Below are positions 32,593 through 45,629 of a DNA stretch of 64,000 nucleotides, in pieces. Location: NCBI RefSeq assembly GCF_048544455.1, contig NC_133538.1:453171311-453235310 (forward strand), written 5' to 3'. This DNA is from Silene latifolia (taxonomy: Eukaryota; Streptophyta; Magnoliopsida; Caryophyllales; Caryophyllaceae). Under the pieces are notes generated by a model. That model was given only the letters and a program-made list of their open reading frames with translations, was not told the origin of the DNA and made no database searches. Every line of letters starts with the position of its first letter. Position 1 is the first letter of the stretch. The translations under genes were made by a program, and so were the position numbers.

Positions 32593-33888
32593 TCAAGCTG
32601 CATCTAGATTGAACTGAGGGAATTTTTTTGCAATGTCATCATAAGGCTCCCATGTAGCATCAGTCACATCACCATTGGACCACTGGATTAAAACATATAC
32701 AACTGCTTGATTTCCCTTCCTGACCAACTTCCTGTCCAGTAAGGCAAAAGGCTCCGCTCTTAGTTGTTGCTGCTCATCAATATCTGGTACAGAACACACT
32801 GATGGCAGAGGACCATCATGCTTCCTTAGTACAGATATATGGAACACAGGATGGATTTTTGCTTCAGGAGGCAACTGTAACTTGTATGCAACATTTCCAA
32901 CTCTAGCAATGATGGGAAAGGGACCAAAATATCGAGGAGATATCTTAGCAGAAGCCCTAAAAGCCAGGGACATCTGTCTGTAAGGTTGCAGTTTAACATA
33001 CACCAGATCTCCCGCTGCAAATTCTTTATCTACCCTCCCTTTATCAGCTTGATTCTTAATCCTATCCTGAGCTCTTTTGAGGTGAAACTTGAGCATCTTG
33101 AGGCACTCCTCCCTTGCTGTTAAACTCCTATCAATTAACTCCACGACACTGTCTCCCATAACATAAGGTAAGTGGAGATTTGGAGATTGCCCATACACAA
33201 TCTCAAAAGGAGTAGTATTGGCAGATGAGTGGTATGTGGTATTGTACCACCATTCAGCTAATGGAATCCAATGTGCCCAATCTTTCGGTTTTTCTCCTGT
33301 CATGCATCTCAAATATGTCTCAAGACACTTGTTAACCATTTCAGTCTTGCCATCTGTTTGTAGGTGATAACTGGATGACATTAAAAGGTCCACTTGTTGT
33401 AGCCTAAAGAGCTCCTTCCAAAAAGTGCTGATGAACACTTTGTCTCTATCAGATACTATAGTTTTAGGCATACCATGTAATCTGAAAATCTGGTCCAAGA
33501 ACAATTGAGCTACTGATACTGCAGAAAATGGATGGCTTAACAACACAAAGTGTGCATATTTGCTAAGTCTATCCACCAATACAAGTATAGAGTCTTTACC
33601 CTGCGATCTAGGTAAGCCTTCCACAAAATCCATTGAGATATCAGTCCATATAGCTCGTGGAATAGGAAGTGGTTGTAATAATCCTGCTGGTTTTTCCAAA
33701 ATAGGCTTGCATTGTTGACAAATGCCACATTTCCTAATGTAATTCCTGACATCCTTCTTGAGTTTTTTCCAGTAGAATAGAGTGGTAATCCTCTTCTGAG
33801 TAGCTTGGATTCCAGAATGACCCCCAACTGGTGCATCATGTAATAAAGAGATAATCTTCTGTTTTAATTCCTCATTGTTTACAACCAC
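32593..33888 (-). pseudogene. Reina-like integrase with C-terminal chromodomain
   Basis: Integrase joins the cDNA to the chromosome. An HHCC zinc region (GGHSG..CGICQQC) is at residues about 18-60, then the catalytic core with D in IWTDISMDF, D in TIVSDRD and E in QTDGKTEMVNKCLE. The C-terminal part has a DLVYVKLQPYRQ-type domain and a chromodomain-like end (LLDRKLVRKGNQ..VLIQWSNG..ATWEPYDDI) that in this lineage guides insertion to marked chromatin. This 431-codon stretch is open to its stop, but it is out of frame with the upstream RT because of a one-base indel near 33930-33950. True coding extends upstream of the first Met (..[10 protein letters not shown]). Confidence 0.9.
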
Positions 33889-33905
33889 TAGCTTACCCTT
33901 CCTCC

Positions 33906-35393
33906 TTAATTCCCCTTGAGACCATGAATAGTGAGCTTTAGTGCCCCCATTTTGTATTCTTGAATCATGGCCTCCAATTGTTCATCATCCTGCCAACTGC
34001 CTTGAACTTGATTCTTAAGATCAGTGTTAATTTGTGACAGAATCAAGGCCATCAGCTCACCCCCATTAACTCTGGACAAAGCATCTGCAGCCCCATTCTC
34101 CTTCCCTTTCCTATACACAATCTCATAGTCCAATCCCAAAAGCTTGGGTAAACATTTACTTTGAAATACTGTTGTTATTTTTTGTTCCCAGAGGTACTTA
34201 AGACTAAAGTGATCAGTCTTAATTTTAAAATGCCTTCCACTCAGATAATGCCTCCATTTCTCAATGGCAAAGATGACAGCTAGCAGCTCTTTCTCATAGG
34301 TGGAACTAGCTTGGGTTCTTTGCGAGAATGCCTTACTGATGTAAGCAATGGGATGGCCATTTTGCGTAAGCACAGCCCCCATGCGTTTGTCTGAAGCATC
34401 TGTTTCTACCACAAACTCTATTGAAAAATCAGGGAGAGCCAAAACAGGTGCCCTAGTCATTGCATCTTTTAACTTCAGAAATGCTGCAGTAGCTGTAGCA
34501 TCCCATTTATAACCATTTTTCTTCAATAAATTGGTCAAAGGTTTACTTATAATCCCATTTCCTTGGATAAACTTCCTATAATACCCTGTGAGACCCAAAA
34601 ATCCTCTCAATTCTTTCACATTCCTTGGTTCTGGCCAGTCTACCATAGCCTTAATTTTGGCAGGGTCTGTAAACACCCCCTTAACAGAAATCACATGTCC
34701 CAAGTACTCCACCTCAGGTGCTCCAAACACACATTTGGAAATTTTAGCAAATAAGGTATGTTGCCTAAGGACAGATAAAACCATCCTAACATGATGTGTG
34801 TGCTCTTCTAAACTCTTACTGTAAATCAATATGTCATCAAAGAACACTAACACAAACTTCCTCAAGTAAGACTTGAAAACAGTATTCATAAGGTGTTGAA
34901 ATGTTGAAGGGGCATTAGTTAGGCCAAAGGGCATGACTAAGAATTCATAATGGCCCTCATGTGTCCTAAATGCAGTTTTAGGGACATCATCTGGATGCAT
35001 TCTAATCTGCCAGTATCCAGATCTAAGGTCTATCTTAGAAAAAATCATAGCACCATGTAATTCATCTAGCAACTCCTCTATGACAGGGATTGGAAATTTA
35101 TCCTTTACAGTGTACTTGTTTAACTCTCTCTAGTCAATACAAAGTCTCCATGTACCATCTTTCTTTTTAACCAGCACAATAGGAGATGAGAAAGGGCTCT
35201 GACTTGGCCTGACAACACCTGATTCTAACATTTCTTTCAAAATAATCTCAATGGCATCCTTTTGAACAACAGGATATCTATAAGGTCTTACATTAATTGG
35301 TGTTGTTCCTTCTTTCAAATGAATTTTGTGGTCATGGGTTCTATGGGGAGGCAGTTCTATGGGTGTTCTAAAGACATCACCAAATTCATCCAA
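33906..35393 (-). pseudogene. Reina-like reverse transcriptase and RNase H
   Basis: Copies element RNA into DNA and removes the RNA strand. The frame is the same as gag's. The finger part (VRPYRYPVVQKDAIE..VVRPSQSPFSSPIVLVKKKDGTWRLCID) meets a TAG at 35130 where this family has Tyr. RT continues with motif A ([13 protein letters not shown]), motif B ([14 protein letters not shown]) and motif C (FFDDILIYS, usually VDD). RNase H follows ([44 protein letters not shown]). A frameshift just before the end separates it from integrase. Confidence 0.92.
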
Positions 35394-35456
35394 AATATCT
35401 TGTATTGTAGAAGGTACAGGGTTACCTTCTTGTGTTTGAATCTCGTCTATAGAGGA

Positions 35457-37028
35457 CTAGACAGACAGTGCAAATAACTGAGCTGTTGCCATATTACAAG
35501 TACCTTTGACAATGAATGATTGCAGTTGCTTGTCATTTACCCAGTCCACTGCTCCCAATTTTCCTCCCCTTAACACATGCTTCTTCCCCTTGTACTGAAA
35601 CTGCATCCTAAGTTGCTTGAAATCCCACAGCACAGGTCCCAATGAAGAGAGCCATTGCACACCCAACACCATATCACAGGTTCCCAAGGGTACTAACATG
35701 ATGTCAGTCTGTAATGTTTCCCCTTGTAGCTGCCAACTAAATTGCTTAACCATAGACTTGCTGTAAAGGCTTTCACCATTAGCCACAGAAATGGGTACAA
35801 GATAACTTGGAGCAATTTTGCATCCTAATTTTCTTGCTATTTTTTCATCCAGAAAATTATGGGTGCTCCCTAAATCTATGAGTATATTCAAGGGATTACC
35901 ACGAACCTTCCTTGTAACTTTCATTGTCTGAAAGGCAGCATTACCAGTGATGGCATTTAGGGAAATTAGGGGGGGTAACTCGTCCCTAATATCCTCTTGT
36001 TGCCAAATTTCAGAGCTTTCAGAGTTTTCAGAGTCCCCCAATACCTCATCTAAAATTGTAACAACCTCAATGCTATGCAGTTGAGCTGGGCATTTATGAC
36101 CAGCAACAAACTTCTCAGGGCAAAAGAAACATAGATTTTTTGCCCTTCTTTCAGCAATAAACTCAGGGGTTAATTTTTGTCTAGTGGTTCTGAATTGAGG
36201 ATTGGTGTTTGGCTTTGAAATAGTCTGGGACTGATATGGTGTAAAAGTTTTGGCCACAGGTTTTTCCAAAATGGGTTTGTTTATCTTATTAATACAAGAT
36301 AATGTATTTTCTTGCAATCTAGTCAAAGTATAAGCATCAATTAAGGACTGTGGCTTGAACATTCTTACAGTGCTTTGGATGTCAGGCTGTAATCCACTCA
36401 GAAAACAACTGATGGCCTGCTTTTCTGACAGATCTGTCCTGATTAACAAAGCATCTAATTTCTCCTGATATGCTTCAACAGTCCCAGAATGCTTCAGATT
36501 CATCAACTCTGAAATTGGATCATCATATGGCTGATTCCCAAATCGAGCCAAGATTGCAGCTTTATATACCTCGCACACAGGCCACACTCCTGGTGGATTC
36601 GTCTTCATCAATGACTGATGCCACAGCAATGCTTTTCCCTCCAGATGTATGGAAACCAGCTTCACCTTCAGGTTATCACTTGTTGCATCTACCTCAAAGA
36701 ATTGCTCACATCTATAAACCCACCCTTGTACATCCTCACCTTTGAAATGTGGAAATTCAATTTTAGAGAATCTGGCAAAATTAGAGGTAAATTGTTGTCC
36801 CCCATTTGTCAGAATACCCCCATTGCAGTGTGCATTCCTCTCCAATGTTGTGACCTTGGTACCAATGTCTTGAAATTGATTTGTAATCCTGAGCATGGTC
36901 TCCCTTTGAGCACGCATTTCATCCCTGAATTCATTCTGCTGGCGCTGTTGCTCTACTAAGAATTCTGTCCAAGAATCCTTCATACTCTTCTGAAATTCCT
37001 CCATTGCTGCCTGAGCTTTTGCCGCCAT
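35457..37028 (-). pseudogene. Reina-like gag and protease
   Basis: A 523-codon open stretch. Gag is N-terminal (FSRIEF-type start FSKIEFPHFKGEDVQGWVYR at about residue 90, then ALLWHQSL and ISELMNLKHSGTVEAYQEKLDAL), then a knuckle-like region (AKNLCFFCPEKFVAGHKC). The protease active site reads LIDLGSTHNFLD, with L where D-S/T-G normally has S or T, so it may be inactive. The start at 37028 follows the primer site and leader. A TAG at 35457 cuts it from RT, whose frame is the same, so the original was one polyprotein. Confidence 0.9.
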
Positions 37029-37606
37029 TGATGCAGAAGCTTTTTAATGGAGTTTTAAAACAAAATTGAAGGATATTTCCAGAATGATTCAGGAGATTGC
37101 CAGGAGCGAATCTCTGATACCACTTTGAATGAACTTCTAGGAATCAATTCGAAGAAATTCGAGAAACTAATTGCAGGATTGCCGGTTTGAAGAACACAAT
37201 CGAGCAGAGAGTTTTATTAATGGAAGCTTGATGATTACAAGATTAATGGAGAATTTAGAGGAAGAAGTATAGAGAATGTAATACAACAGATGATTCTATA
37301 ATGAATGACTTAAGCCTATTTATAGCAACTGACTAACTAACTTATTCTAACTAACTAGCCCTAACTTCCAGCAATTCTGTTATGCCAGCTCAGCAGTTTG
37401 TTATGGTAGTTATTTATGCTCATGACAGATTCTTTAGAAAATGTAATCATAGGACACAAATTAAATCCCCTTATTAAGTTCCAGTTTTGAAGAAATTCCA
37501 AAGAGAATTCTTTTGAAGAAATCAAGTTTTGTTCAATAAAACCAAGCAGTATTACGTTTCTTTTGCAAACCAAACATACATCTTATCTACAATGTTACAC
37601 ACCACC

Positions 37607-39350
37607 TGTACTACCCCGTATTTCATAGTAGTGCACTCGGCTGAGTACAGCTCTGTACTCGATCGAGTGGAGTTCTACTTGATCGAGTAGATGGACCGAG
37701 TGCCCTCTGAACATTATACCAGCTCCTGGTAGTGAGTCACTCGGTCGAGTGGTTGGTGCACTCGACCGAGTGCACTCTACGGAGTGCCACCGAGCACTCT
37801 ACCGAGTGTACGGGTTCAGTTGAGTTTTGCGTGTTGGGATCCACTTTTTCAGATTTCCTCCACTCTCCACAGCCCTATCACCTCACTAGCTTTTTAAACA
37901 CATAACAAAATCCCTCAAATCCCTCAACCACCTTATCCTCTCAAGATTTCATACCACCTTGGAAGATTTGCACCCAAATCTTCATTCTTTTTCTTTTGTT
38001 TACACTTGTAAGTAATTACTTACCTTTTTCCTATATTCTTTTATTAGTAAACCCTAATTCTCAAATATGTTGTCTTTATGGGATTTTAATTAGGATTTTA
38101 CCTAATTAAGTGGGTTAATTAAGTAGTTAATTAGTATTATTATTGTTGTAGTATATGTTTGTGATAGTTAGTCATTAATTGTATAGGAGGAGACTTCATA
38201 TAGGAGCCCTTCTAGCTTGTTGCTTGCTCACTTGAAGATTTGCAAAAGGTAGGGTTCTCCCTACTTAGTTTTAGTAATGTGAATGTTTACATGAGTGTTA
38301 GATAACACTAATCTAAAGAGATTGTTAAACTTGCATTATAACATGAGTAGCTGGAGAATTGATGTTAGCATATGTTAATCTTGAAGTCTTATCATGTTCC
38401 CTGAATGGGTAAGTAGTAATTGTTTCACATTAACACTTGAAGTGCATTATAACATGAAATTGAGAGATTTACAATAAATGGGTGGATTAGTAGTGAGTTG
38501 AGCATTCTTATCATGTTGTGATTCATGTTAATGTGGAAGAGTATTTTATATGCATATTGTGTTCATCTTGGCCACTTGTGATTTATGTAGGAGATTGATG
38601 GTGGATATTGGTTTGTTGAGGAGACGTAAGACGGGTCGGGAGACCGTCTTATGCTTGGGTCGCCTCTTGGAGCTTCCCACTCCAAGAGGGACGTGCACGT
38701 TAATGATTCGAGTATGGAGGGACTCGTGTGTGTCACGACGTCTTGCAGGGGTCCGGTTAGTTCCCGGGCCCGGTACCACGGGTTTGTCCTGAGTATCTTG
38801 TTACGGGCTGTGGTCTGGCTGTTGGTGACAGTGTTGTGATGCCGCCACGAGGTTTGATTGGGAGGAGATGTGGAGATTGGAGGACATGTATTTCTTATAC
38901 ATCATCATTGCACATCATGTTCATTTAGCATTGTACATTCACATGGTATAATAGGCATTTATGTTATTAAAGCTAACAAAAGTGTTTTCAAATAGTTGTG
39001 GTGAACCATATGATGATTTTCGCTCATATAGGGAGCAATGGCTTGACATGTATATTGTGTATACTTTCGTTTGGAGGCTTGGGAGCGGTCCTATCTTACC
39101 AAGTCGCCATCTTTTGTCTTTCTTAACCTTTTGACATTACTAGACTCCACTTTATTTTAATTGGGTTGTATAATTGGGATTGTCTTTTGAATCCCCGAAT
39201 ATGTAATAACTTCGCTTAACTATATACTTATCTATGCTAAATTGCTTCTATTCGTTTGCTCGCACTACAAGCTTGGAAAAACAAGTCGGGTGACACTCTC
39301 ACTAGCTAGGATGGCCTTGAGGAAAACCTCTCGACTATTGGGGTGTTACA
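37607..39350 (+). mobile_element. Solo LTR, 1.74 kb (TSD CCACC)
   Basis: Begins TGTACTACCCCG and ends GGGGTGTTACA, flanked by CCACC at 37602-37606 and 39351-39355. There is no primer site or purine tract, so it is a recombination remnant. The start resembles the minus-strand start of E2 LTRs (TGTAATACTCCG), and it has a palindrome group at 37630-37810 in the same relative position. It is thus a plus-strand relative of E2. Short ORFs near 38550-38840 are not conserved elsewhere. Confidence 0.9.
37630..37810. repeat. Degenerate ACTCG(N)CGAGT palindromes in solo LTR
   Basis: About eight related units: one perfect ACTCGATCGAGT, others ACTCGGTCGAGT, ACTCGACCGAGT, ACTCGGCTGAGT, ACTCTACGGAGT and ACTCTACCGAGT. 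Several changes keep the two-fold symmetry. Confidence 0.9.
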
Positions 39351-39355
39351 CCACC

Positions 39356-40009
39356 ACCACCACAAAGTAATTCACTATGACCAACAACCACGACCCTCCA
39401 CTAATCACAAACTCAAGAAACGACTGCCACACCCCTACCTTTCACATAAGTGGCTACGTATGACCAGATGTACCGAGTGACAACAAGAACAGATTTGACG
39501 AGTGACAGGTGAGATGCACGTCATGGAGCAATGGTTGGAGTTGGTCAGAGGAGCGATGGCCATCCCACACACCACTAAAAGCGTTGGTCTCCAAAATAGG
39601 GAATGAAGAAAGCACGGAAACCGAAACATTGAACACGGTTGTCGGAGAGGGTGATTTGGCTGCAGGGGCCGAGTTTGATGTAGTTGGTCCCAGGTGATGC
39701 GAGTCAAGAGTGGTGAAAGTTGATTTTGGGTAGTATTTGTCAAATTGAAGGGGGGGATCCAATACAAAACCTCTATCCACTCTTGAAAATCCTAGATCCA
39801 ATCATTATGTTGATGGTTGTCGGAGGCGTGCGAGTGTGGTGGTAGCGATGAAGGTGGAAACGACTGGTCAAGGAAGTGGTCGCTAGAGGTTTAGTGGTGG
39901 TAACGATTGACGGAGGATCTAGCGGTTTTGGGTTAGAAGGGATGATATTTGGGTAAATTTGAGAAATAAAATTTGATATTATTCCATGTTTGTGAAGAAT
40001 TGTGTTATA
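39356..40009. other. Unassigned stretch, moderate GC
   Basis: Not matched to any element here. A minus-strand frame (39454-39801, 115 codons) is Ser/Thr/Pro-rich and without a known domain. It could be part of an old gene or of an unrecognised element. Confidence 0.4.
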
Positions 40010-40296
40010 CTCCCTCCTATTCTACATAACCCTCCCCTTTCATGGAGGGCACGGAAATTATGGGAGGGGAGTATTATATGATAAAGTATTGGAATGGGGT
40101 AAGAGATTGGAGAGACGGAAAGTATTGTGTGATTAAAATAAGTATTGTTGTGGGGCAAAGTGATTAAAATAAGATATAGTATAAGTATTGTGGGGTGGGG
40201 TGATTAAAATAAGTATAAAAGTTTGTCAAATAAGGAAATAGGGAGGGTGAATAGACGAAAAAAGAAATAGGGAGAGCTATTTAGAATAGGAGGGAG
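40010..40296. mobile_element. Stowaway-type MITE (287 bp)
   Basis: CTCCCTCCTATTCTA at the left and TAGAATAGGAGGGAG at the right, flanked by TA (40008-40009 and 40297-40298). The interior contains repeated GTGATTAAAATAAG units. Confidence 0.9.
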
Positions 40297-40298
40297 TA

Positions 40299-42449
40299 CT
40301 AAACTACTGATAAAGGTTATGAATATGATAATATCATTAATTTTCAATTTCAAAATTTGTAAGAGTTTTAAAATGAAATCGATGTGGAAATACAACTCTT
40401 GAATTTTTTTACTTCCATACAAAATAAAGATGTTCCCATTTTATTTAAGTAGTGTAGTAAACGGAAAACATTTGTAGTTAGATTAGAAAGCAACATATAC
40501 CAAATTTTTCCCTCCACTTCAAACTATACAACCAACTAATTAGCCAACATAAATATTTTAAACCGCTTCTAAATTATAATGATAAATAAATGCATTAGCA
40601 ATACACTAGGTCCAACTATCTTCGTGCGCAAGTGCAAGTGTATTGACTCGTAGAGGAGGGGCTCAGCAATTTAAGGTCCTAGGGAAAGGGGATTTACTTT
40701 CTGTACATAGTACGAGGATCGTTCTCCCGAGCATTCAAGTGTATCCGTCATACCTCAAATAACTTACCACCATTACACACAACAACCAATCAACCACGTC
40801 ATTCACGTTTTTTTTTTCTTCCACATTTTTTCTGTTTTTTTTTTCACCTTTTTTTTTCTTCCACATTTTTTCTGTTTTTTTTTTTCAATCTTTTTTTTTT
40901 TTTTTTTTTTTTGTTTCCAACATCTCCACCTTCTGTAACCGTGGATATATCCAGTGTCCCTTGTAGCGAGCTTTCGACCACTGGATCCCGCCCATCCGGA
41001 CAAGTCATTAGGCATTCTCCCAATACATTGACTGGGTTCCCCTAAGGGCCTAATTACTCGGGCACCGGATAGAATTGAGGTCAAGAACTTAAAGCGGGAG
41101 TCACCTATGAAAGTAAATTAGTTAATAAGACCGGCTTACGCTCCCACACTCTAGAGTCAACGAAAAGTGTAATAAAGATAGCCAAATTAAGTGCTTTATA
41201 ATTCTAATTTAAAAGAGACTTAAAATATGTATGTCACTTAATTAATCAATCCAAGTTCAAAATGGAGGAAAAACTCATGTATACACGACTTCAAAGCATT
41301 TTTAGTACTACTAATATTATTAGTGAAATTATTTTAAGTTAGTATTATTATTATTATTATTATTTTTTTTTTGAAAAGTTGTTAGATTAGAGCTTGTCGT
41401 CGACTCTCTAGTCTAGTTAGTCCAATAAAAACAAGGTCTTTTTACTTGTCAAGTACCAATTTCTGACCAAATTTTGACAGCACCTCCCCTAAAAACGGAC
41501 ATATCCAAAAATTTAACCACCTGAAAGTGCAAGAAAAATATATATGGCAACCCGCCATACTCCATTTTCAGCGCACAAAACCACAAACTTCAGCAATTTT
41601 TTAAAGTACACCCAGTTTTTAAGTAAACCCCTCCCCCACACTTAAACTCGACATCGTCCTCGATGAGATTAAACATATAATAAAAATAAGAGGGATAAAG
41701 GTACTTAGCGGATTCAAATGAAGCATTCTCAACAAGATGCTCCAGCTTTTTGTTAACGTTTGTCAAGCTCAGCCAAGTACGACCAGCCTCCAGTAGATTA
41801 GATTGTTGTTGATAGTTTTTTTCAGCCTCGGGCTAAGCTCTGTCGATCTCCTACTGAAACTCAGAGCAGCGCCCTTTTTATTCCAATATTAACTCATAAG
41901 CAACCCTGACAGCTATGTAGATCAGCACCTGCAAAATAGAACCCTCAACCAAGATCCGTGAAATATGGAGGAAGCGAAATAACCAAAATACTAGCAGCTA
42001 TTTTTATTCTTAACCTAAACTAATTTTTTTGTGCAACCGGCACTATTAACATCCCCCTACAAAGGTTGCGAAACTCAGGGAGGCACTTAAGTCGACCCGA
42101 CGAAGTAACTTATAAAGCATATAAAATTAAACAAACATGAAAGTAATAAATAATTAAACTTGGGTTGCCTCCCAAGAAGCGCTTTGTTTAATGTCGTGGC
42201 TCGACATAGTTCTATATGAACTATTCCGCTCCTAAACAAATTACTCAAACATCTCTGCCTTCCAAAAACTCACACTTAAACCAACTCACCTAATAATTAA
42301 ATCTCACAAACTCAGCAACAACTGCTCACACTCAGACCGTACTCCTTATTTTACCAGCAGATGTACCCAGCAAGTACAACTCAAAACTTCAATAATTTCC
42401 TCAAATGTCATCTCATCGATGTCTCAGCTTCAAACACTCACTCCCCCAC
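40299..42449 (-). mobile_element. Tat/Athila-type Ty3 derivative, left part
   Basis: No gene seen. On the minus strand about 41625-41672 reads as the pre-LTR end of Tat/Athila elements (ATCGAGGACGATGTCGAG, then GTGTGGGGGAGGGG). About 42154-42190 carries the AAGCGCTTCTTGGGAGGCAA motif typical of the same lineages. LTR-like sequence lies left of 41625 (a GGATCGTTCTCCCGAG-like motif at about 40706). The left limit is unclear, and this LTR does not match the one at 46619, so pieces of two families may be joined. 40299-40600 is AT-rich with nothing recognisable. Confidence 0.55.
40806..40912. repeat. T-rich tandem repeat
   Basis: Two copies of an about 50 bp unit, TTTTTTTTTCTTCCACATT followed by TTTTCTG and a T run, then a further T run. 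Lys-rich minus-strand frames over it are artefacts. Confidence 0.85.
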
Positions 42450-45400
42450 TGTAGATACCCGTATCCGTCGATATTGGAATTTATAGAGAACCCGACAAAC
42501 ACCCGATGATGATAGGACACATGTATTTATTAGTTGTCATTGTCATTATTTGGGTTCGTTTTACGATGTAGAATGAGCGTTGTCGACGGAGTATTTTATT
42601 AATTTAAATGATATTTAAATTAAAGCTTTTTTTAGGTGAATTCAATTTATTTTATTTTGAATTTATATTCTCAAGTTTATTTTATTGAAAATAAATAATT
42701 GATTTGAAAAATCATTTTATGAGTATATTTGATTTGAAAGATCATTTATTTTAATGTGTTAATCGATTTGAAAAATCGATTTAAAAATCGAAAAAACTCG
42801 TTTTAAACACGTGTTTTGGAGCTCGATTATAGCTCGGTTTTTGAGCCCGTTTTCTTTACGAATTGGCACGAATCTCGAGTACACTAACCAACCTAAGCCT
42901 CTACCCATCCAACCTAGTTCGAACCCCATAACCACGGCCCAAATCCCGTCCCAAACACCCCCCAACATCCCGCATAAAACACGAGCAACCCCCCCTGTGT
43001 TGCGTGCCAAATCCCGAGCCCAAAACCCGCTCCAAACACCACCAAAACCCGTGCCCATTAACCCTAACCCATACCCTAATATCCTACCCATATTACCTTA
43101 GCTTAACCACCAAGAAAACCCCTCACAAACCCTCTCAAACCCTCACAAAAGCTGATGGACAGCAGCTATGTGCAAACCGAGCCCGTCTGCCTCTCCCCCC
43201 TTTTACCCTACCTTAACTCCTTATAAATATCACCCCTTCACCATACATTCATTCCTCTAAGTTCTCCATACATACAACCGTCATTCACAAGCTTTAAACT
43301 CCAGAAAAAAAACCTAATTGCCTCTCAAAAACCCTCCACAAAACCGACATACAAACAGAGAATCAGTTTGTGTGTCCTCTTTAAAACCATTCGTTCTCCC
43401 TTCAAACCTCCATCAAAAGTCGAGTTTCTTGTTCCAAATTAACCATAAAACATCCATCTACACATTAGACAAAGATTTACGAGCCAAATTGCCCTTGAGA
43501 GTACACGAATTCCCTCGAAAAACAGAGTGTTATACACTCTGTTTTCGCGGCTTTTCCTGTCTGTCCAGTTCTGTTTGTGCTCGTTTTTCGTGCCCAATAA
43601 CTCAAAACGAGCAGGGATTGTTTTAAGATCTCTGTTCTCCTCTCTTTCTAGTTTTCAAAACATCTTTTAAATCGAATTTTCACCGTGAAACGAGAGAGAA
43701 ATCGCAGTTTGAAAGTTGCTGTCCAGATTTGCAAAAAACGTGTTGTTTGCTTTGTTTCTTCGTCGACGACGGCCTCTCGAGATAAAATCTACCATCGATT
43801 ACAACCCAAGACGGTGTCAACGATACATGTAGGTTGAGGGTGCATCAAATCCTCCTCTTTCTTCCATTTATTTCGTTTTTTTATGTTTGTTTTTTATAGT
43901 TCGTTTTATTTTGTTTATCGATTGTTCTCATTAACTATGAAACTAGTTTAGTCTGAGTATGAGTTAAAGTACCACCATGAACACCCGCGTTGACTTTAGA
44001 TGGGAAAGAAATCCGCTACATCAGTCGGTCGTAACCCCCGTCTCATTTACATATCCTCGTGTTCAAGGTAGGGCATTAATAAAACGAATTCTAACTTCGC
44101 TCTTCGCTTTTGACCCCTTTCTTTTTTCGTGTAATTCGACCCACCCTAGGACCCTTCGCATGTTAGTGTGACCTCTGATTGTTAACATATAACTCCTTTA
44201 GATGACATTAGATCAATTTAATAACTTAATTAGACACGTTAGGGTACATCGACATAGCTTTAAAAATCGACTAACAATTCTATAACCTAATTGAACGCAT
44301 CTCTCTTTTCACTCGATTTCTCGCTAGCATAGGAGTGCGTGATTAGCACCTTCCTATTAACACTCGATGATTAGCGTTAATATCGTAACTCCTTGACCTA
44401 ATTTGACCCCTTTAGGCAGTGTAGAATACACATTCGCGCGACATCTTCTCAATCGATCAACGTCGTTTCTAACTTGTTTTCTTACTCGTTTCCTAACTCG
44501 TTTCGCAACCATTTGATCTAACTAATGAATCTAACCTAGGAACTAGGGTGGACGTGGCTTGGCCGTGTGCTTGGCCGTGCCTTTTTGTCATGCTTGCTTC
44601 ATCTTTTCATCGTTTATTTATCGTTGTTTTGTATTTTGTAACTACCTTTTTGCTTATCGAGTCGCCTCTTGTAATTCACTTGTAATTAGTTTTCTTTTGG
44701 GTCGAGTCAATCGATTTAGAAAAATCTTAGTCTTATTTGGTTAGATAGTTGTGCTACAATTCATGTAAGAGCGTAGTAAATCGCATGTTGTTTAAAGCAA
44801 CATGGCCCGATTTATGCTAATGCATGCTTTGGTGTGTGACCCAATGTCTAATTCGATAAGATTAAGCGAAAGCACGCACTACGAGGAGTGACCCAAGGCC
44901 GTGAGTTATGTAAACCGTGGGCCACCCCTTTGTGCACGTTTTCCTAGGCCGAATGGCCGTGTAATGTGTCATGTACGGTTTTGTGTATAGCGTTGTATTT
45001 TAGATCGAGTTGTATCTCTAATTTCTCGTTGTGTCGGCATGAAATGCCCGGGTTGTAATAGGGTAGATCCCAACAGCTCCCCCATTCCCCCTCAGCCTTG
45101 TTTGCTTTGTTTTGTATGTTGTTAGATCAGTCAACCCACATGCTAAATTAAAACTTTGACAAAGTTAGTTTAGTTGCATCTAAATCGACATAGAAACTTC
45201 ACATGTTAGGGTTTTGAAAACGATGTTTGCATATCATATATCGTAGTAGCTATGACCTTGTTTGAAATCCGATACTTGACTTAGTAGCGGCCGTTATTGA
45301 CGGGCGGGGTTAGGTGTCCTTATGGGCTTCCTAACACGTACCCTCACCCCTTACTCAAGATCTATGGTTTGTGGATCCGTCTAAATACCATTGGATTACG

Positions 45401-45629
45401 AGAGTCATTCAAATCGAGTGATATAGGGTACAAGTCTTTATCTTTAATCACTCGTAGTCGATTGGCTTTATGCTTTTCGATGAAAGGTGTAAAGTTGAAT
45501 TGAACGGTTCCAAGTTCCCAAAAAACTTGGTGGCGACTCTAATTTGTCTTAATTCGATTCGAAAGAACCTCGAGTCGATTATGCCTAGTGTGGATCCCGC
45601 GGACGCAGTTCCCGAGGGCCTTGTCCACA
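42450..45629 (+). mobile_element. Solo LTR of Ogre/Tat-type element, 3.18 kb (TSD CCCAC)
   Basis: Starts TGTAGATACCCGTATCCG, a usual Ogre/Tat LTR start, and ends CTTGTCCACA. CCCAC flanks it at 42445-42449 and 45630-45634. Near the right end come TTGGTGGCGACTCT (about 45528) and GTGTGGATCCCGCGGACGC, both familiar in such LTRs. There is no interior. Frames such as 42811-43101 and 43318-43626 lie wholly in the LTR and show no domain. Confidence 0.88.

Larger units (their letters stand above)
32261..37427 (-). mobile_element. Reina-like chromovirus (Ty3/gypsy), 5.17 kb, TSD GATTC
   Basis: LTRs of 303 bp at 32261-32563 and 37125-37427 differ at about eight positions by eye. Target duplication GATTC at 32256-32260 and 37428-37432. 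On the minus strand the 5' LTR is at the right. The primer site TGGTATCAGAG follows it, and a purine tract (AAGGGGAGTGGAT) precedes the 3' LTR at about 32564-32576. One polyprotein gag-PR-RT-RH-INT with a terminal chromodomain fills the interior, broken by two stops and one frameshift. Short LTRs, total size and chromodomain fit Reina. Confidence 0.93.

Noticed and set aside
42811..44744. Several 60-110 codon frames as possible host genes
   Set aside because: All lie wholly within the solo LTR 42450-45629, bounded by a perfect TSD, and show no domain.
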